Numbered from the stretch's first letter, positions 22,661-34,180 are shown. The stretch is 64,000 bases of DNA from Bacteroidota bacterium (GCA_013298715.1 JAAFIQ010000007.1:62001-126000); one strand, 5' to 3'. Made by a program: numbers and translations. The notes: generated by a model from the sequence alone, not told the origin.

Positions 22661-24229
22661 TTAGTTCTTTTTTAAGGTTATTGGCAAACTCATTTCTGAT
22701 TGGTAACTTACTTTATCAAAAATTTCTATTGGCTTTGAATAATCCTTAAATCCTGGCGATTCCACTTGTAAGGTATATTTACCTGGAGGCAAAATAATTA
22801 TGAAGCGCCCTGTGTTTGGGTTGGGTAAATAGTTTCCTACAATTTCGTTTGTAATATTATCGCTTACAGAAATTATTGAATTAGAATATTCAATAGTTTT
22901 TGTTGTATCTGATGACTCTAATTTTCCTATAACTACTGTATAATCAACCTCAACTTCATTAAAAGAAACGCGATAGATATCAAAATCGCCTTGCCCACCA
23001 CCACGTAAAGAACTTACATAACCAAAACGGCCGTTTTTACTTATTCTAAAATTTAAATCATCATAACTTGTGTTTACAGGGTAGCCAATATTTTTTACGT
23101 TTGTAAACGATTTATTTTCTTCATTATAACTTGCTTTAAAAATATCGTATCCGCCCATACTACTGTGTCCTTTACTACTAAAATAAAGGGTTTTACCGTC
23201 AGGGCTTAGATTAGGAAAATCTTCATCTGCAGAAGTATTAATTGTATTACCAAGGTTAAAAGCCTCACTCCATTTACCATTTGGGAGTTTGTTGCACGAG
23301 TACAAATCTGTTCCGCCTAAGCTACCTTTACGATTACTTGCAAAATAAATTATACTGGCATCGTTATTAATACATGCGGCTATTACATCACCGCTACCAT
23401 TAATTGTGCTTGACAACTCTTCTAACTTTCCAAATTCTCCATTTTTTAATTTACTTAAGTAAATTTTGCTTTCGCCACGCAAATTGATTTTATTAATTAA
23501 CACCAAGTCTCCTTTTGCATTCATCCCAATTACTTCTTCGCCGCTATTACCTTTGCTTAAAGGTGCGCCAACAATTTCGCTTTCAGAATATTGTCCGTTA
23601 ATTACTTTTGACAGATAAATTGAATTTAAAAATTGTCCGTTAGATTGTTTTGCAGTTGATTTATCAATAGGTCGTTTGGAGTTATAAATTATGTAAGCCT
23701 CATCTTCGGTTATAAAAGGATAGTAATCTGAGTATTCTGAATTGATATTCTTTCCTAAATTTTGAAAAATTACATCGATAGGAAATTTAACTAATTCTTT
23801 TGCGTTGATGCAATGTTGAATTTGCGCATCAACTTGTTTTAAATTTTCTTCTTTTCCTTTGGCTGACTTTTTAAAATTTTCGAAGGCGGTAATGGCGTCA
23901 TCAAATCTGTTGGCATATTGATATGCTCTGGCCAACAAAAAATCCGAATTTGGATTGTGGTTTTGGAGACGAACGACATTTTCTAAATAAGGTACAGCTT
24001 TAGCTTTGTTTATGTTTGTATTCAAATAACAGACTGCAACATTGTAATTGTATAATTCATTTTTCGATTCTTGTTTTGCCAATTGCAAATAGTCTTCCAA
24101 CGCATCTTCATAATTTTCAGCAGCTAGCTTTTGTTCTGCTTGATTTGCCAAAGCTTTAATGTTTATGTCTTGAGAAAAAGACAAAAGAGATAACAAAACA
24201 AATACTGCACTAATTTTGAATTTAAACAT
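22661..24229 (-). CDS. Secreted TPR and PD40 beta-propeller protein
   Basis: 522 residues with a signal peptide (about 1-20, ending LSFSQ). Residues of about 25-160 are TPR repeats. From about 180 to 400 there are repeated WD40-like PD40 motifs (IYFASNRKGSLGGTDLY, LYFSSKGHSSMGGYDIF, GYVSSLRGGGQGDFDIY). The last 110 residues form a carboxypeptidase-regulatory-like beta sandwich. The domain order resembles PorE/OmpA-type T9SS accessory proteins, but the C-terminal OmpA peptidoglycan-binding domain is absent. It is probably periplasmic or on the inner face of the outer membrane. Role in T9SS is only a guess. Confidence 0.75.
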   Translation of the reverse strand: MFKFKISAVFVLLSLLSFSQDINIKALANQAEQKLAAENYEDALEDYLQLAKQESKNELYNYNVAVCYLNTNINKAKAVPYLENVVRLQNHNPNSDFLLARAYQYANRFDDAITAFENFKKSAKGKEENLKQVDAQIQHCINAKELVKFPIDVIFQNLGKNINSEYSDYYPFITEDEAYIIYNSKRPIDKSTAKQSNGQFLNSIYLSKVINGQYSESEIVGAPLSKGNSGEEVIGMNAKGDLVLINKINLRGESKIYLSKLKNGEFGKLEELSSTINGSGDVIAACINNDASIIYFASNRKGSLGGTDLYSCNKLPNGKWSEAFNLGNTINTSADEDFPNLSPDGKTLYFSSKGHSSMGGYDIFKASYNEENKSFTNVKNIGYPVNTSYDDLNFRISKNGRFGYVSSLRGGGQGDFDIYRVSFNEVEVDYTVVIGKLESSDTTKTIEYSNSIISVSDNITNEIVGNYLPNPNTGRFIIILPPGKYTLQVESPGFKDYSKPIEIFDKVSYQSEMSLPITLKKN

Positions 24230-24270
24230 GGAATCTAATATAAATAATTTTTTAATAACTAAGCTTTGTA

Positions 24271-24300
24271 AAATTAAAAAACCCCTTTTTTGAAGGGGCT
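24271..24300 (-). terminator. Terminator after the 458-residue TPR gene
   Basis: Six-base arms CCCCTT (24282-24287) and AAGGGG (24293-24298) are followed on the minus strand by a run of T (the A-run at 24271-24281). It separates the TPR gene from the PD40 gene. Confidence 0.75.
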
Positions 24301-24307
24301 TTAATTT

Positions 24308-25684
24308 TTATTTTCCTGCTTTAATTTTATCGTTCATTTCTTTTCCCTTTGCTTCATTTCCTGTTAACAAATAAAGCTTACGAAGTGCTACCATTGTTGG
24401 TTTATCATCTGCTTTTAAGGTTAAAGCTTGCTCTAACAAAGGAATAGCTTTATTATAAAATTCTTTTGCTTTTGCTTCGTTAGCTTTTTGATTTTTTGCT
24501 TGTTCAGTTATTGTACCCTCTACCTTGTTTTGAAGATAGCCCCCATAATTGTTATACATTGCTCCTAAATTAAATGCGGCGTTGTATTGCATATCTTTAT
24601 TTGAAGCGGAGTTTTGAATTGCGTTTTGATAATTGGTTTCAGCATTTTTAAAATTCTCATCAAAATCTTTTGGTTTAGGTAAATCTTTACCTGTTGCTTT
24701 ATCTTTTGGGTTGGCCATATTGTCGTAAATATTTCCTGTAACTAAATAGAATAACGGGTTTTTTGAATCTTTTTCTATACTTGCTTTTAGGTTGGTTAAT
24801 GCCTCAACTTGCTTACCACGTGCTAAATAAAGGTTAGTTTCTTGGTTCATTAAATTAATATCATTTGGATGAACGGCTCTACCTTTTTTTAATACCTCCA
24901 TTGCAGCATTAGTATCCAACTTCATTAATTGAGCACTGTACATACTTTCAAAATTGTAAGGCGTTGATATTTTTAAATCAACCATTTTTTTATTATGCTC
25001 TAAAATTTTCGCTGGATTTTTAGATTTACTAGCGGCAACGCAAGCATTATAAAAACTACTTGTGTCTTTTTTACCAGTTAAACTCATATTCAAATAACCC
25101 GTCTTTGCAAAATAATCGGCAGCTTCATCATACTTTTTTGCTTTGTACTTTCCTTGGGCAATATTTCCTGCTTCCATTTTGATTTGCTGAGCCATTTGAG
25201 TAATTTTCATATCGTCTTCAGTTCCCGGATCTGTTGGATTTACTCTGCCTTTTTGCATTTCAATTAACTTTTCCTGAATAACTTCCATGTATTTAGGATC
25301 TACCTCTTTAATTGCATTTAATTCATCGTTAGCTAACACAAAATTTGTTAAAGGTACATTGCCATAAGCTAATAAAGCTCTTTCGTTTTTATCGGTAACG
25401 GTTGCCTCTAGTTTTTTTAATTCGGTGTTTAGCTCGCTTTGGTAATAAGCATAAGCAATACGTGCTTTGTAAGCATGCGTTTTACCTTGGTTTTTTGTAT
25501 CCTCGTGCACTAAGGCGGCATCTATTGCATCTTTAGCTTTATTAAGATAAACTAAATCTGGTTTACCATCTTTTACAGTGCTCTCGTAATCGCCTAAGGC
25601 GCGCCAAGCAGTTTGTACTTTTGTTTTTTGTGCCAAACATATCATTGGAAGTAAGGCAATGCTGTAAGTTATTACTTTTTTCAT
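24308..25684 (-). CDS. Secreted tetratricopeptide repeat protein
   Basis: 458 residues with a short signal peptide (about 1-18, ending CLAQ). The rest is helical with several TPR-like units, clearest at about 180-215 (YDEAADYFAKTGYLNMSL), 275-320 (QVEALTNLKASIEKDSKNPLF) and 400-445 (FYNKAIPLLEQALTLKADD). TPR proteins act as scaffolds, and no catalytic motif is present. It has its own terminator, lies 74 bases downstream of gyrA on the same strand, and is followed by another TPR protein gene. Confidence 0.75.
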   Translation of the reverse strand: MKKVITYSIALLPMICLAQKTKVQTAWRALGDYESTVKDGKPDLVYLNKAKDAIDAALVHEDTKNQGKTHAYKARIAYAYYQSELNTELKKLEATVTDKNERALLAYGNVPLTNFVLANDELNAIKEVDPKYMEVIQEKLIEMQKGRVNPTDPGTEDDMKITQMAQQIKMEAGNIAQGKYKAKKYDEAADYFAKTGYLNMSLTGKKDTSSFYNACVAASKSKNPAKILEHNKKMVDLKISTPYNFESMYSAQLMKLDTNAAMEVLKKGRAVHPNDINLMNQETNLYLARGKQVEALTNLKASIEKDSKNPLFYLVTGNIYDNMANPKDKATGKDLPKPKDFDENFKNAETNYQNAIQNSASNKDMQYNAAFNLGAMYNNYGGYLQNKVEGTITEQAKNQKANEAKAKEFYNKAIPLLEQALTLKADDKPTMVALRKLYLLTGNEAKGKEMNDKIKAGK

Positions 25685-25758
25685 TTTTATATTATTGTAC
25701 TTTTATAATGACGTTTACTTTTTCAATTTACATACCAAAATCGAAAAATTAACATTTT

Positions 25759-28308
25759 TTACTCTTTCGTTTCATCGTTTTCTGCTGGTGCTTCCCCTTC
25801 ATTTTTTACTTCATCGTTATTTGAGTCAATTGCATTTTCAGGTTTAATTACCGATTCATCTTCCTCGTAATCTACTTTTGTTACTGCCGCAATTTCATCT
25901 GTATCAGCAATGTTGATTAATCTTACACCTTGCGTGGCCCTACCCATAACGCGTAAATCTTTCACATGCATTCTAATTGCAATACCATTTTTGGTGATAA
26001 TCATTAAGTCGTCAGAATCTGTTACGTTTTTAATACCAATTAATCTTCCTGTTTTATCAGTAATATTAATGGTTTTAACTCCTTTTCCACCACGGTTAGT
26101 AATGCGGTATTCATCAATATCACTGCGTTTACCATAGCCTTTTTCTGAAACAACTAATACATTATTTTCAGGGCTATCAATACAAATCATACCTACTACT
26201 TCGTTTTTATCTCCCTCTTCGTCATTCAAGTCTATACCAATAACGCCGCTTGCGTTTCTGCCCATTGGTCTAACTTTTTCTTCTGGGAACCTACAAACTT
26301 TACCTAGTTTGGTGGCCAACATTATTTCGTTTTTACCATCGGTTAAGGCTGCTTCTAATAATACATCGCCCTCGCGAATTGTAATTGCACTTATGCCATT
26401 TGCACGCGGTCGAGAATAAGCCTCAACAGTTGTTTTCTTAATAATACCTTCTTTAGTACATAAAACAATGTAGTTGTTATTTATAAACTCTTCGTCGCTT
26501 AATGTTTTTACGTTTATATAAGCTTTTACTTTATCATCAGTTGGTATGCTAATTAAGTTTTGAATGGCTCTGCCTTTGCTTTGTTTATTACCTTCTGGCA
26601 CCTCATAAACACGTAACCAAAACACTTGTCCTTTTTCTGTAAATAATAACAAGTAATTATGTGTGCTTGCAATAAACATATGTTCAATAAAATCTTCATC
26701 GCGGGTGCTACTACCTTTACTTCCTTTGCCACCACGTGCTTGTGCACGGTATTCAGCCAAGTTGGTACGTTTCATATAGCCCAAATGAGAGATGGTGATT
26801 ACAACATTTTCATCTGCAATCATATCTTCTACTCTAAACTCATCGCCAACATAAACAATTTCGCTTCGGCGTTCGTCTCCAAATTTTTCTTTAATCTCAA
26901 GTAGTTCATCTTTAATGATTGAGTAACGCAAAGTTTCGTTTCCTAAAATTTCTTTTAAGTTTTCTATAGTTTTCATTAACTCATCGTACTCAGCATTTAA
27001 CTTTTCAACCTCTAGTCCGGTTAATGTTCTTAAACGCATATCTAAAATAGCACGTGCCTGAATTTCAGACAAGGTAAAGCGTGTCATTAATTCTTCACGC
27101 GCCGTATCAGGGCTTTCACTTTCACGAATTATTTTAATTACTTCTTCAATATTTTTTTGAGCAATAATTAAACCCTCTAAAATGTGCGCCCGTTTTTCTG
27201 CTTGCGCTAATTCAAATTTTGTACGGCGCACAACCACATCGTGGCGGTGCTCAACAAAATAATGAATCATTTCTTTCATGTTTAATATCTGTGGGCGGCC
27301 ATTAACCAATGCCACATTATTAACTGAGAAGGAAGTTTGTAAGGCAGAATATTTGAATAAATTATTTATAACAACATTGCTAATGGCATCTTTTGATAAT
27401 TCGTAAACTATACGCATCCCTTCGCGGTTACTCTCATCACGAATTTCGCGTACGCCTTCAATTTTTTTCTCGTTGCATAATTCAGCTTGTTGCTTAATCA
27501 TTTCAGCCTTATTAACTTGGTAAGGAATTTCTGTAATGATAATACGTTCTCTATCGCCAACAGGTTCAATGTTATATTTGGCACGCATAATAACACGTCC
27601 ACGACCTGTGTGCATGGCTTCTTTTACACCTTCGTAACCATAAATAATGCCTCCAGTAGGAAAATCAGGTGCCTTAATAAATTTCATTAAACCATCAATA
27701 TCAATTTCTCTGTTATCAATGTAAGCAATTGTTGCATCAATGGTTTCTTTTAAATTGTGTGGTGCCATGTTAGTGGCCATACCTACAGCAATTCCTGATG
27801 CACCGTTAACAATTAAATTTGGGATTTTTGTGGGTAAAACAGTAGGCTCTGTTAAACTATCGTCAAAGTTGGGTCTAAAATCAACCGTTTCTTTTTCAAT
27901 ATCATTCAACATTTCTTCCGTTATTTTTCTTAAACGTGCCTCTGTGTAACGCATTGCAGCAGGCGGATCTCCATCCACGCTACCATAATTTCCTTGCCCA
28001 TCCACCAACATGTAACGCAAACTCCACTCTTGCGCCATACGCACCATAGTGTCATATACACTGCTATCGCCGTGTGGGTGGTATTTTCCTAAAACCTCCC
28101 CAACAATACGGGCACTTTTTTTATACGGGCGATTGTGTAGTACACCTAAATCTAACATTCCGTACAAAACCCTACGATGCACTGGCTTTAAGCCATCGCG
28201 TACATCTGGTAAAGCACGACTCACAATAACTGACATTGAATAATCAATGTAAGCCGTTTTCATTTCATCTTCAATATTAATTGGAATTATTTTTTCTCCG
28301 TCTGCCAT
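25759..28308 (-). CDS. gyrA: DNA gyrase subunit A
   Basis: 849 residues, full length. With GyrB it introduces negative supercoils, cutting DNA through the active-site tyrosine (Y121 in [10 protein letters not shown]). The quinolone region reads [10 protein letters not shown], with S82 and D86 in the positions of E. coli Ser83 and Asp87, so it looks wild type. Six C-terminal beta-pinwheel blades follow from about 500 (GyrA box near [10 protein letters not shown]), and the end is an acidic tail (from about 815). gyrB is not adjacent. Confidence 0.97.
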   Translation of the reverse strand: MADGEKIIPINIEDEMKTAYIDYSMSVIVSRALPDVRDGLKPVHRRVLYGMLDLGVLHNRPYKKSARIVGEVLGKYHPHGDSSVYDTMVRMAQEWSLRYMLVDGQGNYGSVDGDPPAAMRYTEARLRKITEEMLNDIEKETVDFRPNFDDSLTEPTVLPTKIPNLIVNGASGIAVGMATNMAPHNLKETIDATIAYIDNREIDIDGLMKFIKAPDFPTGGIIYGYEGVKEAMHTGRGRVIMRAKYNIEPVGDRERIIITEIPYQVNKAEMIKQQAELCNEKKIEGVREIRDESNREGMRIVYELSKDAISNVVINNLFKYSALQTSFSVNNVALVNGRPQILNMKEMIHYFVEHRHDVVVRRTKFELAQAEKRAHILEGLIIAQKNIEEVIKIIRESESPDTAREELMTRFTLSEIQARAILDMRLRTLTGLEVEKLNAEYDELMKTIENLKEILGNETLRYSIIKDELLEIKEKFGDERRSEIVYVGDEFRVEDMIADENVVITISHLGYMKRTNLAEYRAQARGGKGSKGSSTRDEDFIEHMFIASTHNYLLLFTEKGQVFWLRVYEVPEGNKQSKGRAIQNLISIPTDDKVKAYINVKTLSDEEFINNNYIVLCTKEGIIKKTTVEAYSRPRANGISAITIREGDVLLEAALTDGKNEIMLATKLGKVCRFPEEKVRPMGRNASGVIGIDLNDEEGDKNEVVGMICIDSPENNVLVVSEKGYGKRSDIDEYRITNRGGKGVKTINITDKTGRLIGIKNVTDSDDLMIITKNGIAIRMHVKDLRVMGRATQGVRLINIADTDEIAAVTKVDYEEDESVIKPENAIDSNNDEVKNEGEAPAENDETKE

Positions 28309-28588
28309 AATCTTTTTCTTCTATGTGTTTTAATGCTAATTTGACTTTAAATACCTTACTATTTTGAAATTTTGTCAGTACTGTAATTTAACTTTTATGT
28401 TGTAATTCGTTTGAACTTAAAAAACAAAATAGTGGTTGAAAGTACCGAAAAATAAGCTATTAGAGTTAAAACTTATCAACAAAATTTTTGTTAAAAAAAC
28501 CACTTACGGAATTGTTTATTCCTGTTGTAATGACTTATTTTTGAATTTGGCATTATATATGTAAATTCACGAAAAATAATAATACTTT
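28309..28588. promoter_or_regulatory. Divergent gyrA-clpC intergenic region with a clpC -7 element
   Basis: These 280 bases hold no gene. TATTTTTG at 28536-28543 matches the Bacteroidota -7 element and would give clpC a leader of about 40 bases. A TTG at 28512-28514 is a possible -33 partner, with slightly long spacing. No clear promoter is seen for gyrA on the other strand. Confidence 0.45.
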
Positions 28589-31138
28589 ATGGAAGCAAAA
28601 TTTTCGCCCAGAGTTAAAGATGTAATCACTTACAGTAGAGAAGAAGCATTACGTTTAGGGCACGATTATATTGGCATAGAACACCTAATGTTAGGAATGA
28701 TTAGAGATGGCGATGGTGTTGGTATGCGTTTATTAAAAAACTTAGGCATTGATGTGAATGAGTTTAGAAAGACAATTGAGCAAAACCTTACACCAGGTAT
28801 GCGCAAATCGAACAATTTGGCAAACATACCGTTGGTAAAACAGGCAGAAAAAACTTTGAAATTAACATATTTAGAAGCAAAAACCTTTAAATCTATTCAA
28901 ATAGGTACTGAACATTTGCTGTTATGTATTTTAAAAGATAATGATAATGTAGTTACAAAAACATTGTTGCGCTATGGCGTAGATTACGATGCTGTGCGTG
29001 CTGAATTAGAAGGCTTTTTAGATAACCCAAGCAAAATTGAAAATGCCACACCTAGCGATAGCGATGGCGATGAAGATGATAACTTTGGCGGACAAAAAAA
29101 CGATCCAAATGCTAGTAAAAAACCTGGTGAGAGCAAAAGCAAAACGCCAGTGCTTGATAACTTTGGCAGAGATTTAACCAAAATGGCTGAGGATGGGAAG
29201 TTAGATCCTGTTGTTGGACGTGAAAAAGAAATTGAGCGTGTATCGCAAATTTTATCGCGCAGAAAAAAGAACAACCCAATTTTAATTGGTGAGCCTGGAG
29301 TTGGTAAAAGTAGTATTGCCGAAGGTTTAGCTTTACGAATTGTTCAGCGCAAAGTGAGTCGCGTATTGTTTGGTAAACGTGTTGTAACACTAGATTTAGC
29401 AAGCCTTGTGGCTGGAACAAAATACCGTGGTCAGTTTGAAGAGCGCATGAAAGCTGTAATGAATGAACTTGAAAAAAGCCCTGATGTGATTTTATTTATT
29501 GATGAGATTCATACAATTATTGGCGCAGGTGGTGCTAGCGGAAGTTTAGATGCAAGCAACATGTTTAAACCAGCCTTAGCGCGTGGCGAAATACAATGTA
29601 TTGGTGCAACAACGTTAGATGAGTACCGCCAATATATTGAAAAAGATGGTGCTTTGGAGCGTCGTTTCCAAAAAGTAATTGTTGAACCAGCAACACAAGA
29701 TGAATCGTTACAAATTTTAAACAACATAAAATCTAAGTACGAAGACCATCATAATGTAATTTACACCCCAGAAGCTATCAAAGCTTGCGTGGCGTTAACA
29801 GCAAGGTATATAACAGATAGGCATTTGCCAGATAAAGCAATTGATGCGTTAGATGAGGCTGGGAGTAGGGTTCATATCACCAATATTACGGTGCCTGATG
29901 AAATTTTAGAACTTGAAAAAAAGATGGAAGACATTAAGGAGTTAAAAAACCAAGTTGTCAGAAGTCAGAAATACGAAGAAGCAGCCAGACTGCGTGATAC
30001 AGAAAAACAGTTACAAGCGCAATTAGAAGCAGCTAAAAAATCTTGGGAAGAGGCCACAAAATTAAATCGTGTAACAGTTACCGATGAAAATGTGGCGGAG
30101 GTTGTTAGTATGATGAGCGGTGTGCCTGTGCAACGTGTTAATCAAAACGAAAGTGAGAAGTTGGTTAAAATGAACGATTTACTAAAAGGCAAGGTAATTG
30201 GGCAAGACAAAGCATTAGAAAAAGTAGTAAAAGCAATTCAACGTAACCGCGCCGGATTAAAAGACCCCAATAAACCAATTGGTTCGTTTATATTCTTAGG
30301 CCCGACTGGTGTAGGTAAAACGCAATTGGCAAAAGTATTAGCTCGTCATTTATTTGATAACGATGATGCGTTAATACGAATTGACATGAGTGAATACATG
30401 GAAAAATTTGCTGTAACACGCTTAATTGGAGCGCCTCCTGGATACGTTGGTTACGAAGAAGGTGGACAGTTAACCGAGAAAGTTCGTCGTCGACCTTATG
30501 CGGTTGTATTGTTAGATGAAATTGAAAAAGCACATCCAGATGTGTTTAATATGTTGTTGCAAGTTTTAGATGATGGCATGCTAACCGATAGTTTAGGAAG
30601 AAAAATTGATTTTAAAAACACCATTATTATTATGACAAGTAATATTGGTGTACGTCAGTTAAAAGATTTTGGAACAGGTGTAGGATTTGGTACAGCTGCC
30701 CGAAATGATAACCAAGATGAGGCTTCGAAAGGTGTAATTGAAAATGCGCTTAAGAAAGCCTTTGCACCGGAATTTTTGAATAGAATTGATGATGTGATAA
30801 TGTTTAATAGCTTGGCTAAAGAAAGCATTCATAAAATTATTGATATTGAATTAGCAAACTTATTTGGACGAATTACTGGCCTAGGTTACTCTATTAAAAT
30901 TACTGATGCTGCAAAAGATTACATAGTAGACAAAGGCTACGATGCTAATTACGGTGCAAGACCATTAAAACGCGCCATTCAGAAATATTTAGAAGACCCT
31001 ATGGCAGAAGAAATTATCAAAAATAATTTAGCCGAGGGTGATGAGTTAGAAGTAGATTACAAAAAAGATACTGATGAAATTGTAATAACAGCTAACAAAG
31101 CAAAAACCAAAAAAGGCAAAAAAGAAGACAAAGCTTAA
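28589..31138 (+). CDS. clpC: ClpC-type ATP-dependent Clp protease ATPase subunit
   Basis: 849 residues. It is an AAA+ unfoldase that feeds substrates to ClpP. In order it has a double Clp N-domain (about 1-150), an acidic linker, AAA module 1 with Walker [10 protein letters not shown] at 234 and DEIHT, a UVR-like middle segment ([18 protein letters not shown]) that marks ClpC and not ClpA or ClpB, AAA module 2 with GPTGVGKTQ at 571, and a D2-small domain ending in a Lys-rich tail. The ClpP-binding (V/L/I)GF-type loop should lie in module 2, where GVGFG is present near 697. It has its own promoter element and terminator. Confidence 0.95.
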   Translation: MEAKFSPRVKDVITYSREEALRLGHDYIGIEHLMLGMIRDGDGVGMRLLKNLGIDVNEFRKTIEQNLTPGMRKSNNLANIPLVKQAEKTLKLTYLEAKTFKSIQIGTEHLLLCILKDNDNVVTKTLLRYGVDYDAVRAELEGFLDNPSKIENATPSDSDGDEDDNFGGQKNDPNASKKPGESKSKTPVLDNFGRDLTKMAEDGKLDPVVGREKEIERVSQILSRRKKNNPILIGEPGVGKSSIAEGLALRIVQRKVSRVLFGKRVVTLDLASLVAGTKYRGQFEERMKAVMNELEKSPDVILFIDEIHTIIGAGGASGSLDASNMFKPALARGEIQCIGATTLDEYRQYIEKDGALERRFQKVIVEPATQDESLQILNNIKSKYEDHHNVIYTPEAIKACVALTARYITDRHLPDKAIDALDEAGSRVHITNITVPDEILELEKKMEDIKELKNQVVRSQKYEEAARLRDTEKQLQAQLEAAKKSWEEATKLNRVTVTDENVAEVVSMMSGVPVQRVNQNESEKLVKMNDLLKGKVIGQDKALEKVVKAIQRNRAGLKDPNKPIGSFIFLGPTGVGKTQLAKVLARHLFDNDDALIRIDMSEYMEKFAVTRLIGAPPGYVGYEEGGQLTEKVRRRPYAVVLLDEIEKAHPDVFNMLLQVLDDGMLTDSLGRKIDFKNTIIIMTSNIGVRQLKDFGTGVGFGTAARNDNQDEASKGVIENALKKAFAPEFLNRIDDVIMFNSLAKESIHKIIDIELANLFGRITGLGYSIKITDAAKDYIVDKGYDANYGARPLKRAIQKYLEDPMAEEIIKNNLAEGDELEVDYKKDTDEIVITANKAKTKKGKKEDKA

Positions 31139-31140
31139 TA

Positions 31141-31170
31141 AAAAAACCCTCGCATCTGCGGGGGTTTTTT
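31141..31170 (+). terminator. Rho-independent terminator after clpC
   Basis: The arms AACCCTCGC and GCGGGGGTT (one G-T pair) with a 4-base loop end in a T-run. The A-run on the left lets it also serve the convergent mannose-1-phosphate guanylyltransferase gene. Confidence 0.85.
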
Positions 31171-31201
31171 GTTGGGTTAATTCTTTGCTTTACCAACACT
31201 A

Positions 31202-32290
31202 CTAAACAAACTTCTCACCTTTGTTTACTTTAACATCGTTTACAAAATTGCGTATTTGCTGTTCGTCTTCTTTTTTGCAAATCATTAAAACTCCTTCGCT
31301 TTCTACTACAATATAATCTTCTAAGCCTTGTAAAACAACCAATTTATCGGTTGGTACGTGTACAATGCAATTTTTGCTATCGTAGGTCATTACATTTTTT
31401 CCTACCAAGGCATTTCGGTTTTTATCTTTATCAATGTGTGTGTACAAACTTCCCCAAGTTCCTAAATCACTCCATCCAATTATACTAGAACGCACGTAAA
31501 CATTTTTAGCTTTCTCCATCACACTGTAATCAATAGAAATATTTTTGCAAGTTGCATAAGCAGTTTCTATAAATTGTTGCTCGGTACTGGTATTGTAATG
31601 TTTAATTCCATCTTTAAAAATATTTCCTAATTCTGGGTCATGTGTCTCAATAGCATTAATAATACTTTTAGTACTCCAAATAAAAATTCCGCTGTTCCAT
31701 AAAAAATCGCCACTTTCTAAAAAGAATTTGGCCATTTGATGATCTGGTTTTTCGGTAAATGTTTTTACTTTAAAAATACGTTTGTCTTTATCTTTTAAGT
31801 CGTTATCAACAAATTGTATATAACCGTAACCTGTATCTGGTCTTGTTGGTTTTATACCCAAGGTAATTAACGATTGATCTGCTTCAGCCTTTTTAAAACA
31901 ACTTTGTACCGCTTTTACAAATGTATCTTCCTTTTTTATTAGGTGATCGCTTGGCGCAACCAATGTTATTGCATTTGGGTTAAGTTGATGGATTTTGTAA
32001 CTTGCATAAGCTACGCAGGGCCCTGTGTTTTTGCGTGCAGGTTCGGTTAAAATATTTTCTGGTGGTAAATTTGATAACTGTTCTTTTACTAAATTTTTAT
32101 ATTCTTTACTCGTTACAACAAAAATATTATTGGGTTTACAAAGTTTAATTAGTCGGTTGTAAGTTTGTTGAATTAACGTTTCTCCGCTTCCTAATACATC
32201 TAAAAACTGCTTAGGGTGCTGACTTGTACTCATAGGCCAAAAGCGCGACCCAATGCCGCCAGCCATTATAATACCATAATATTTGTCCAT
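31202..32290 (-). CDS. manC: Mannose-1-phosphate guanylyltransferase
   Basis: 362 residues from the ATG at 32290. An upstream GTG in frame adds residues that do not fit the family. It makes GDP-mannose from mannose-1-phosphate and GTP for surface polysaccharides and glycoproteins. The nucleotidyltransferase signature GGIGSRFWPMS and the downstream HPKQFL are intact, as are APSDHL, GYGYIQ and FTEKPD. Length fits the short GMP type without the C-terminal isomerase domain found in bifunctional ManC/AlgA. It lies 64 bases downstream of the response regulator on the same strand. Confidence 0.92.
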   Translation of the reverse strand: MDKYYGIIMAGGIGSRFWPMSTSQHPKQFLDVLGSGETLIQQTYNRLIKLCKPNNIFVVTSKEYKNLVKEQLSNLPPENILTEPARKNTGPCVAYASYKIHQLNPNAITLVAPSDHLIKKEDTFVKAVQSCFKKAEADQSLITLGIKPTRPDTGYGYIQFVDNDLKDKDKRIFKVKTFTEKPDHQMAKFFLESGDFLWNSGIFIWSTKSIINAIETHDPELGNIFKDGIKHYNTSTEQQFIETAYATCKNISIDYSVMEKAKNVYVRSSIIGWSDLGTWGSLYTHIDKDKNRNALVGKNVMTYDSKNCIVHVPTDKLVVLQGLEDYIVVESEGVLMICKKEDEQQIRNFVNDVKVNKGEKFV

Positions 32291-32354
32291 AATTGTAAAA
32301 AAGGTATAATTTAAAAGGGTTACTTTAAAATCATACACTTACAAAAATAATTAA

Positions 32355-33044
32355 TTATTGGTTATCACGTGTGAATTTATACCCTACTCCGCGGATAGAT
32401 TGAAAATATTTAGGTTCTTTTGGGTTTTCTTCAAAAATTTTACGAAAATTTAATATAAAATTATCGATAGTTCTGCTACTCGCATTTTCGTTCGCTGTCC
32501 AGAGTGTGTCAATAATTTCCTCCCGCGAAACAACTTTATTACATCTATTTGTAAGTAATTTTAGTAAACCAATTTCGCGTTTTGATAAAGTGAGTTTTTG
32601 TTGTGGTGTAATAATTTCAAATGTTTCAAAATTGATACTGTTATTTTCAAATTCAAAAATTTTCTGGTCTACTGATGGGTTGCTGCGTTTTATGAGGTTA
32701 TTAATTCGCAAAAGCAATTCTTCTAACTCAAAAGGTTTGGTAATGTAATCATCTGCACCAAGTTTTAAACCTTCAATCTTATCAATACTTTGAGCTTTGG
32801 CCGTTAAAAAAATAATAGGTACTTTTTGATTAATTGCTTTCAATTGTCTACACACATCAAATCCATTAATTTCGGGTAACATTACATCTAACAAAACCAA
32901 ATTAATATGGTGCTTTTGTGCCTCAAATTCTTTAATAGCCTGCGATCCGGTTTTTGAAATAAGTGTTTTGTACCCTTCTAAATTAAGGTTTAATTGTATG
33001 GTTTGAGCCAGCGCTAACTCATCTTCAACTATTTGTATTAGCAT
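32355..33044 (-). CDS. OmpR-family response regulator
   Basis: 229 residues. The receiver domain (1-120) has the acidic pair E7-D8, phosphoacceptor D53 (VLLDVMLPEING), a Thr/Ala switch (FLTAKAQ) and the conserved Lys in DDYITKPFE. The C-terminal winged-helix DNA-binding domain (130-229) has the typical LTLSKREIGLLKLL and RTIDNFILNFRKIFE...IRGVGYKF blocks. No histidine kinase gene is beside it, so its partner and targets are unknown. Confidence 0.93.
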   Translation of the reverse strand: MLIQIVEDELALAQTIQLNLNLEGYKTLISKTGSQAIKEFEAQKHHINLVLLDVMLPEINGFDVCRQLKAINQKVPIIFLTAKAQSIDKIEGLKLGADDYITKPFELEELLLRINNLIKRSNPSVDQKIFEFENNSINFETFEIITPQQKLTLSKREIGLLKLLTNRCNKVVSREEIIDTLWTANENASSRTIDNFILNFRKIFEENPKEPKYFQSIRGVGYKFTRDNQ

Positions 33045-33133
33045 TGTAACAAAGTTACATATTTTTTGGTAGCCATTAAAAACACGATTCTAACCATTTG
33101 AAACATAAATACCTTATATATGCTTTTTTTTAA

Positions 33134-33141
33134 TACATTTG
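33134..33141 (+). promoter_or_regulatory. Bacteroidota -7 promoter element (TACATTTG)
   Basis: It matches TAnnTTTG and ends 16 bases before the ATG of the T9SS-sorted protein at 33158. The gap is shared with the divergent response regulator gene, which makes regulation of this cargo by that regulator possible but unproven. Confidence 0.5.
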
Positions 33142-33157
33142 ATCTAAAATAACTTAC

Positions 33158-34180
33158 ATGAAAAAAATTATACTAGGAATTTTATTTTTACTAGGAACAG
33201 TTAAAATTCAAGCGCAATCTGTTACGTTAACCGAAGGAGCTAATATGCCGATGGTTGGCGACAGTGTAAAATATTATTTAGTTGATAGCTTAGGAATTAA
33301 TATCTCATCTATAAACAACATTAGTGGTACAAACGTTACCTGGAATTATTCAAGTTTATCTCTTTTAAGTAATTCTTTAATTACAACACGTTACAAGGCA
33401 CCATCAGCTGTGCCAAGCGCCAGCGCCTACCCCACTTGCAATGTGGTAGAAGGAACAACAAACTTTTATAAAAATACCAATGGGGCAAATGCTCAAACTG
33501 AATTAGTTGGAAACTCACTTACAGGTTTTACTGCGGCCTTAAATTTTTCAAACCCAGTAATAACAGCAAAATATCCCTTTACAAGTACAAACACATTCAC
33601 GGATTCGTTTAGTGGTTCAGTTACATTTACTTCAAACGGCACATTTAACGGAACAAGCACTCTAACTGCAGATGGAACTGGCACAATCGTTTTACCTGGC
33701 GGACAAACTATTCCTAACGTTTTGCGTGTAAGATCAAGACAGAATTCAACAATAAGTGGTATTATTCCGATTGTTCCTATAGCGGTTAGACTTACCAACT
33801 ACGATTATTATGCGGCAGGAATAAAATTCCCTGTATTCTCTGTTGCATATACATCAATCGCTATTTTAACACCAACCGTTACAGGCCAAATTACAAGTAA
33901 CACGGCAAACGCATTTGTTGGAATTGAAGAAAAGAATTTAGAAGTATCGAATGCAATTATCACTTATCCTAACCCTGCCAGTGATATTGTAACCATTTTC
34001 AATACCAGCCAAGCAATTGATATTAAAAACATTAGTATTTACAATCAATTAGGCCAACTGATAAATATTAATTCATCCTCGTTATCAGAAATTTCTGTTA
34101 AAGCGCTAAGTGCTGGTGTTTATTATTTAAGGATAGAAACAAATAAGGGAATTGCCAATAAGCGATTGGTAAAAGAATAA
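33158..34180 (+). CDS. Secreted protein with T9SS type A sorting domain
   Basis: 340 residues: a signal peptide (about 1-19, ending IQAQS), a beta-rich body of about 230 residues with no recognised enzyme motif, and a C-terminal sorting domain (about 265-340: ITYPNPASDIVTIFN, then the KNISIYNQLGQL block, then LSAGVYYLRI). The sorting domain is removed on export by the type IX system and the protein is released or fixed to the cell surface. Its stop abuts the stop of the convergent mnmD gene with no base between. Confidence 0.88.
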   Translation: MKKIILGILFLLGTVKIQAQSVTLTEGANMPMVGDSVKYYLVDSLGINISSINNISGTNVTWNYSSLSLLSNSLITTRYKAPSAVPSASAYPTCNVVEGTTNFYKNTNGANAQTELVGNSLTGFTAALNFSNPVITAKYPFTSTNTFTDSFSGSVTFTSNGTFNGTSTLTADGTGTIVLPGGQTIPNVLRVRSRQNSTISGIIPIVPIAVRLTNYDYYAAGIKFPVFSVAYTSIAILTPTVTGQITSNTANAFVGIEEKNLEVSNAIITYPNPASDIVTIFNTSQAIDIKNISIYNQLGQLININSSSLSEISVKALSAGVYYLRIETNKGIANKRLVKE

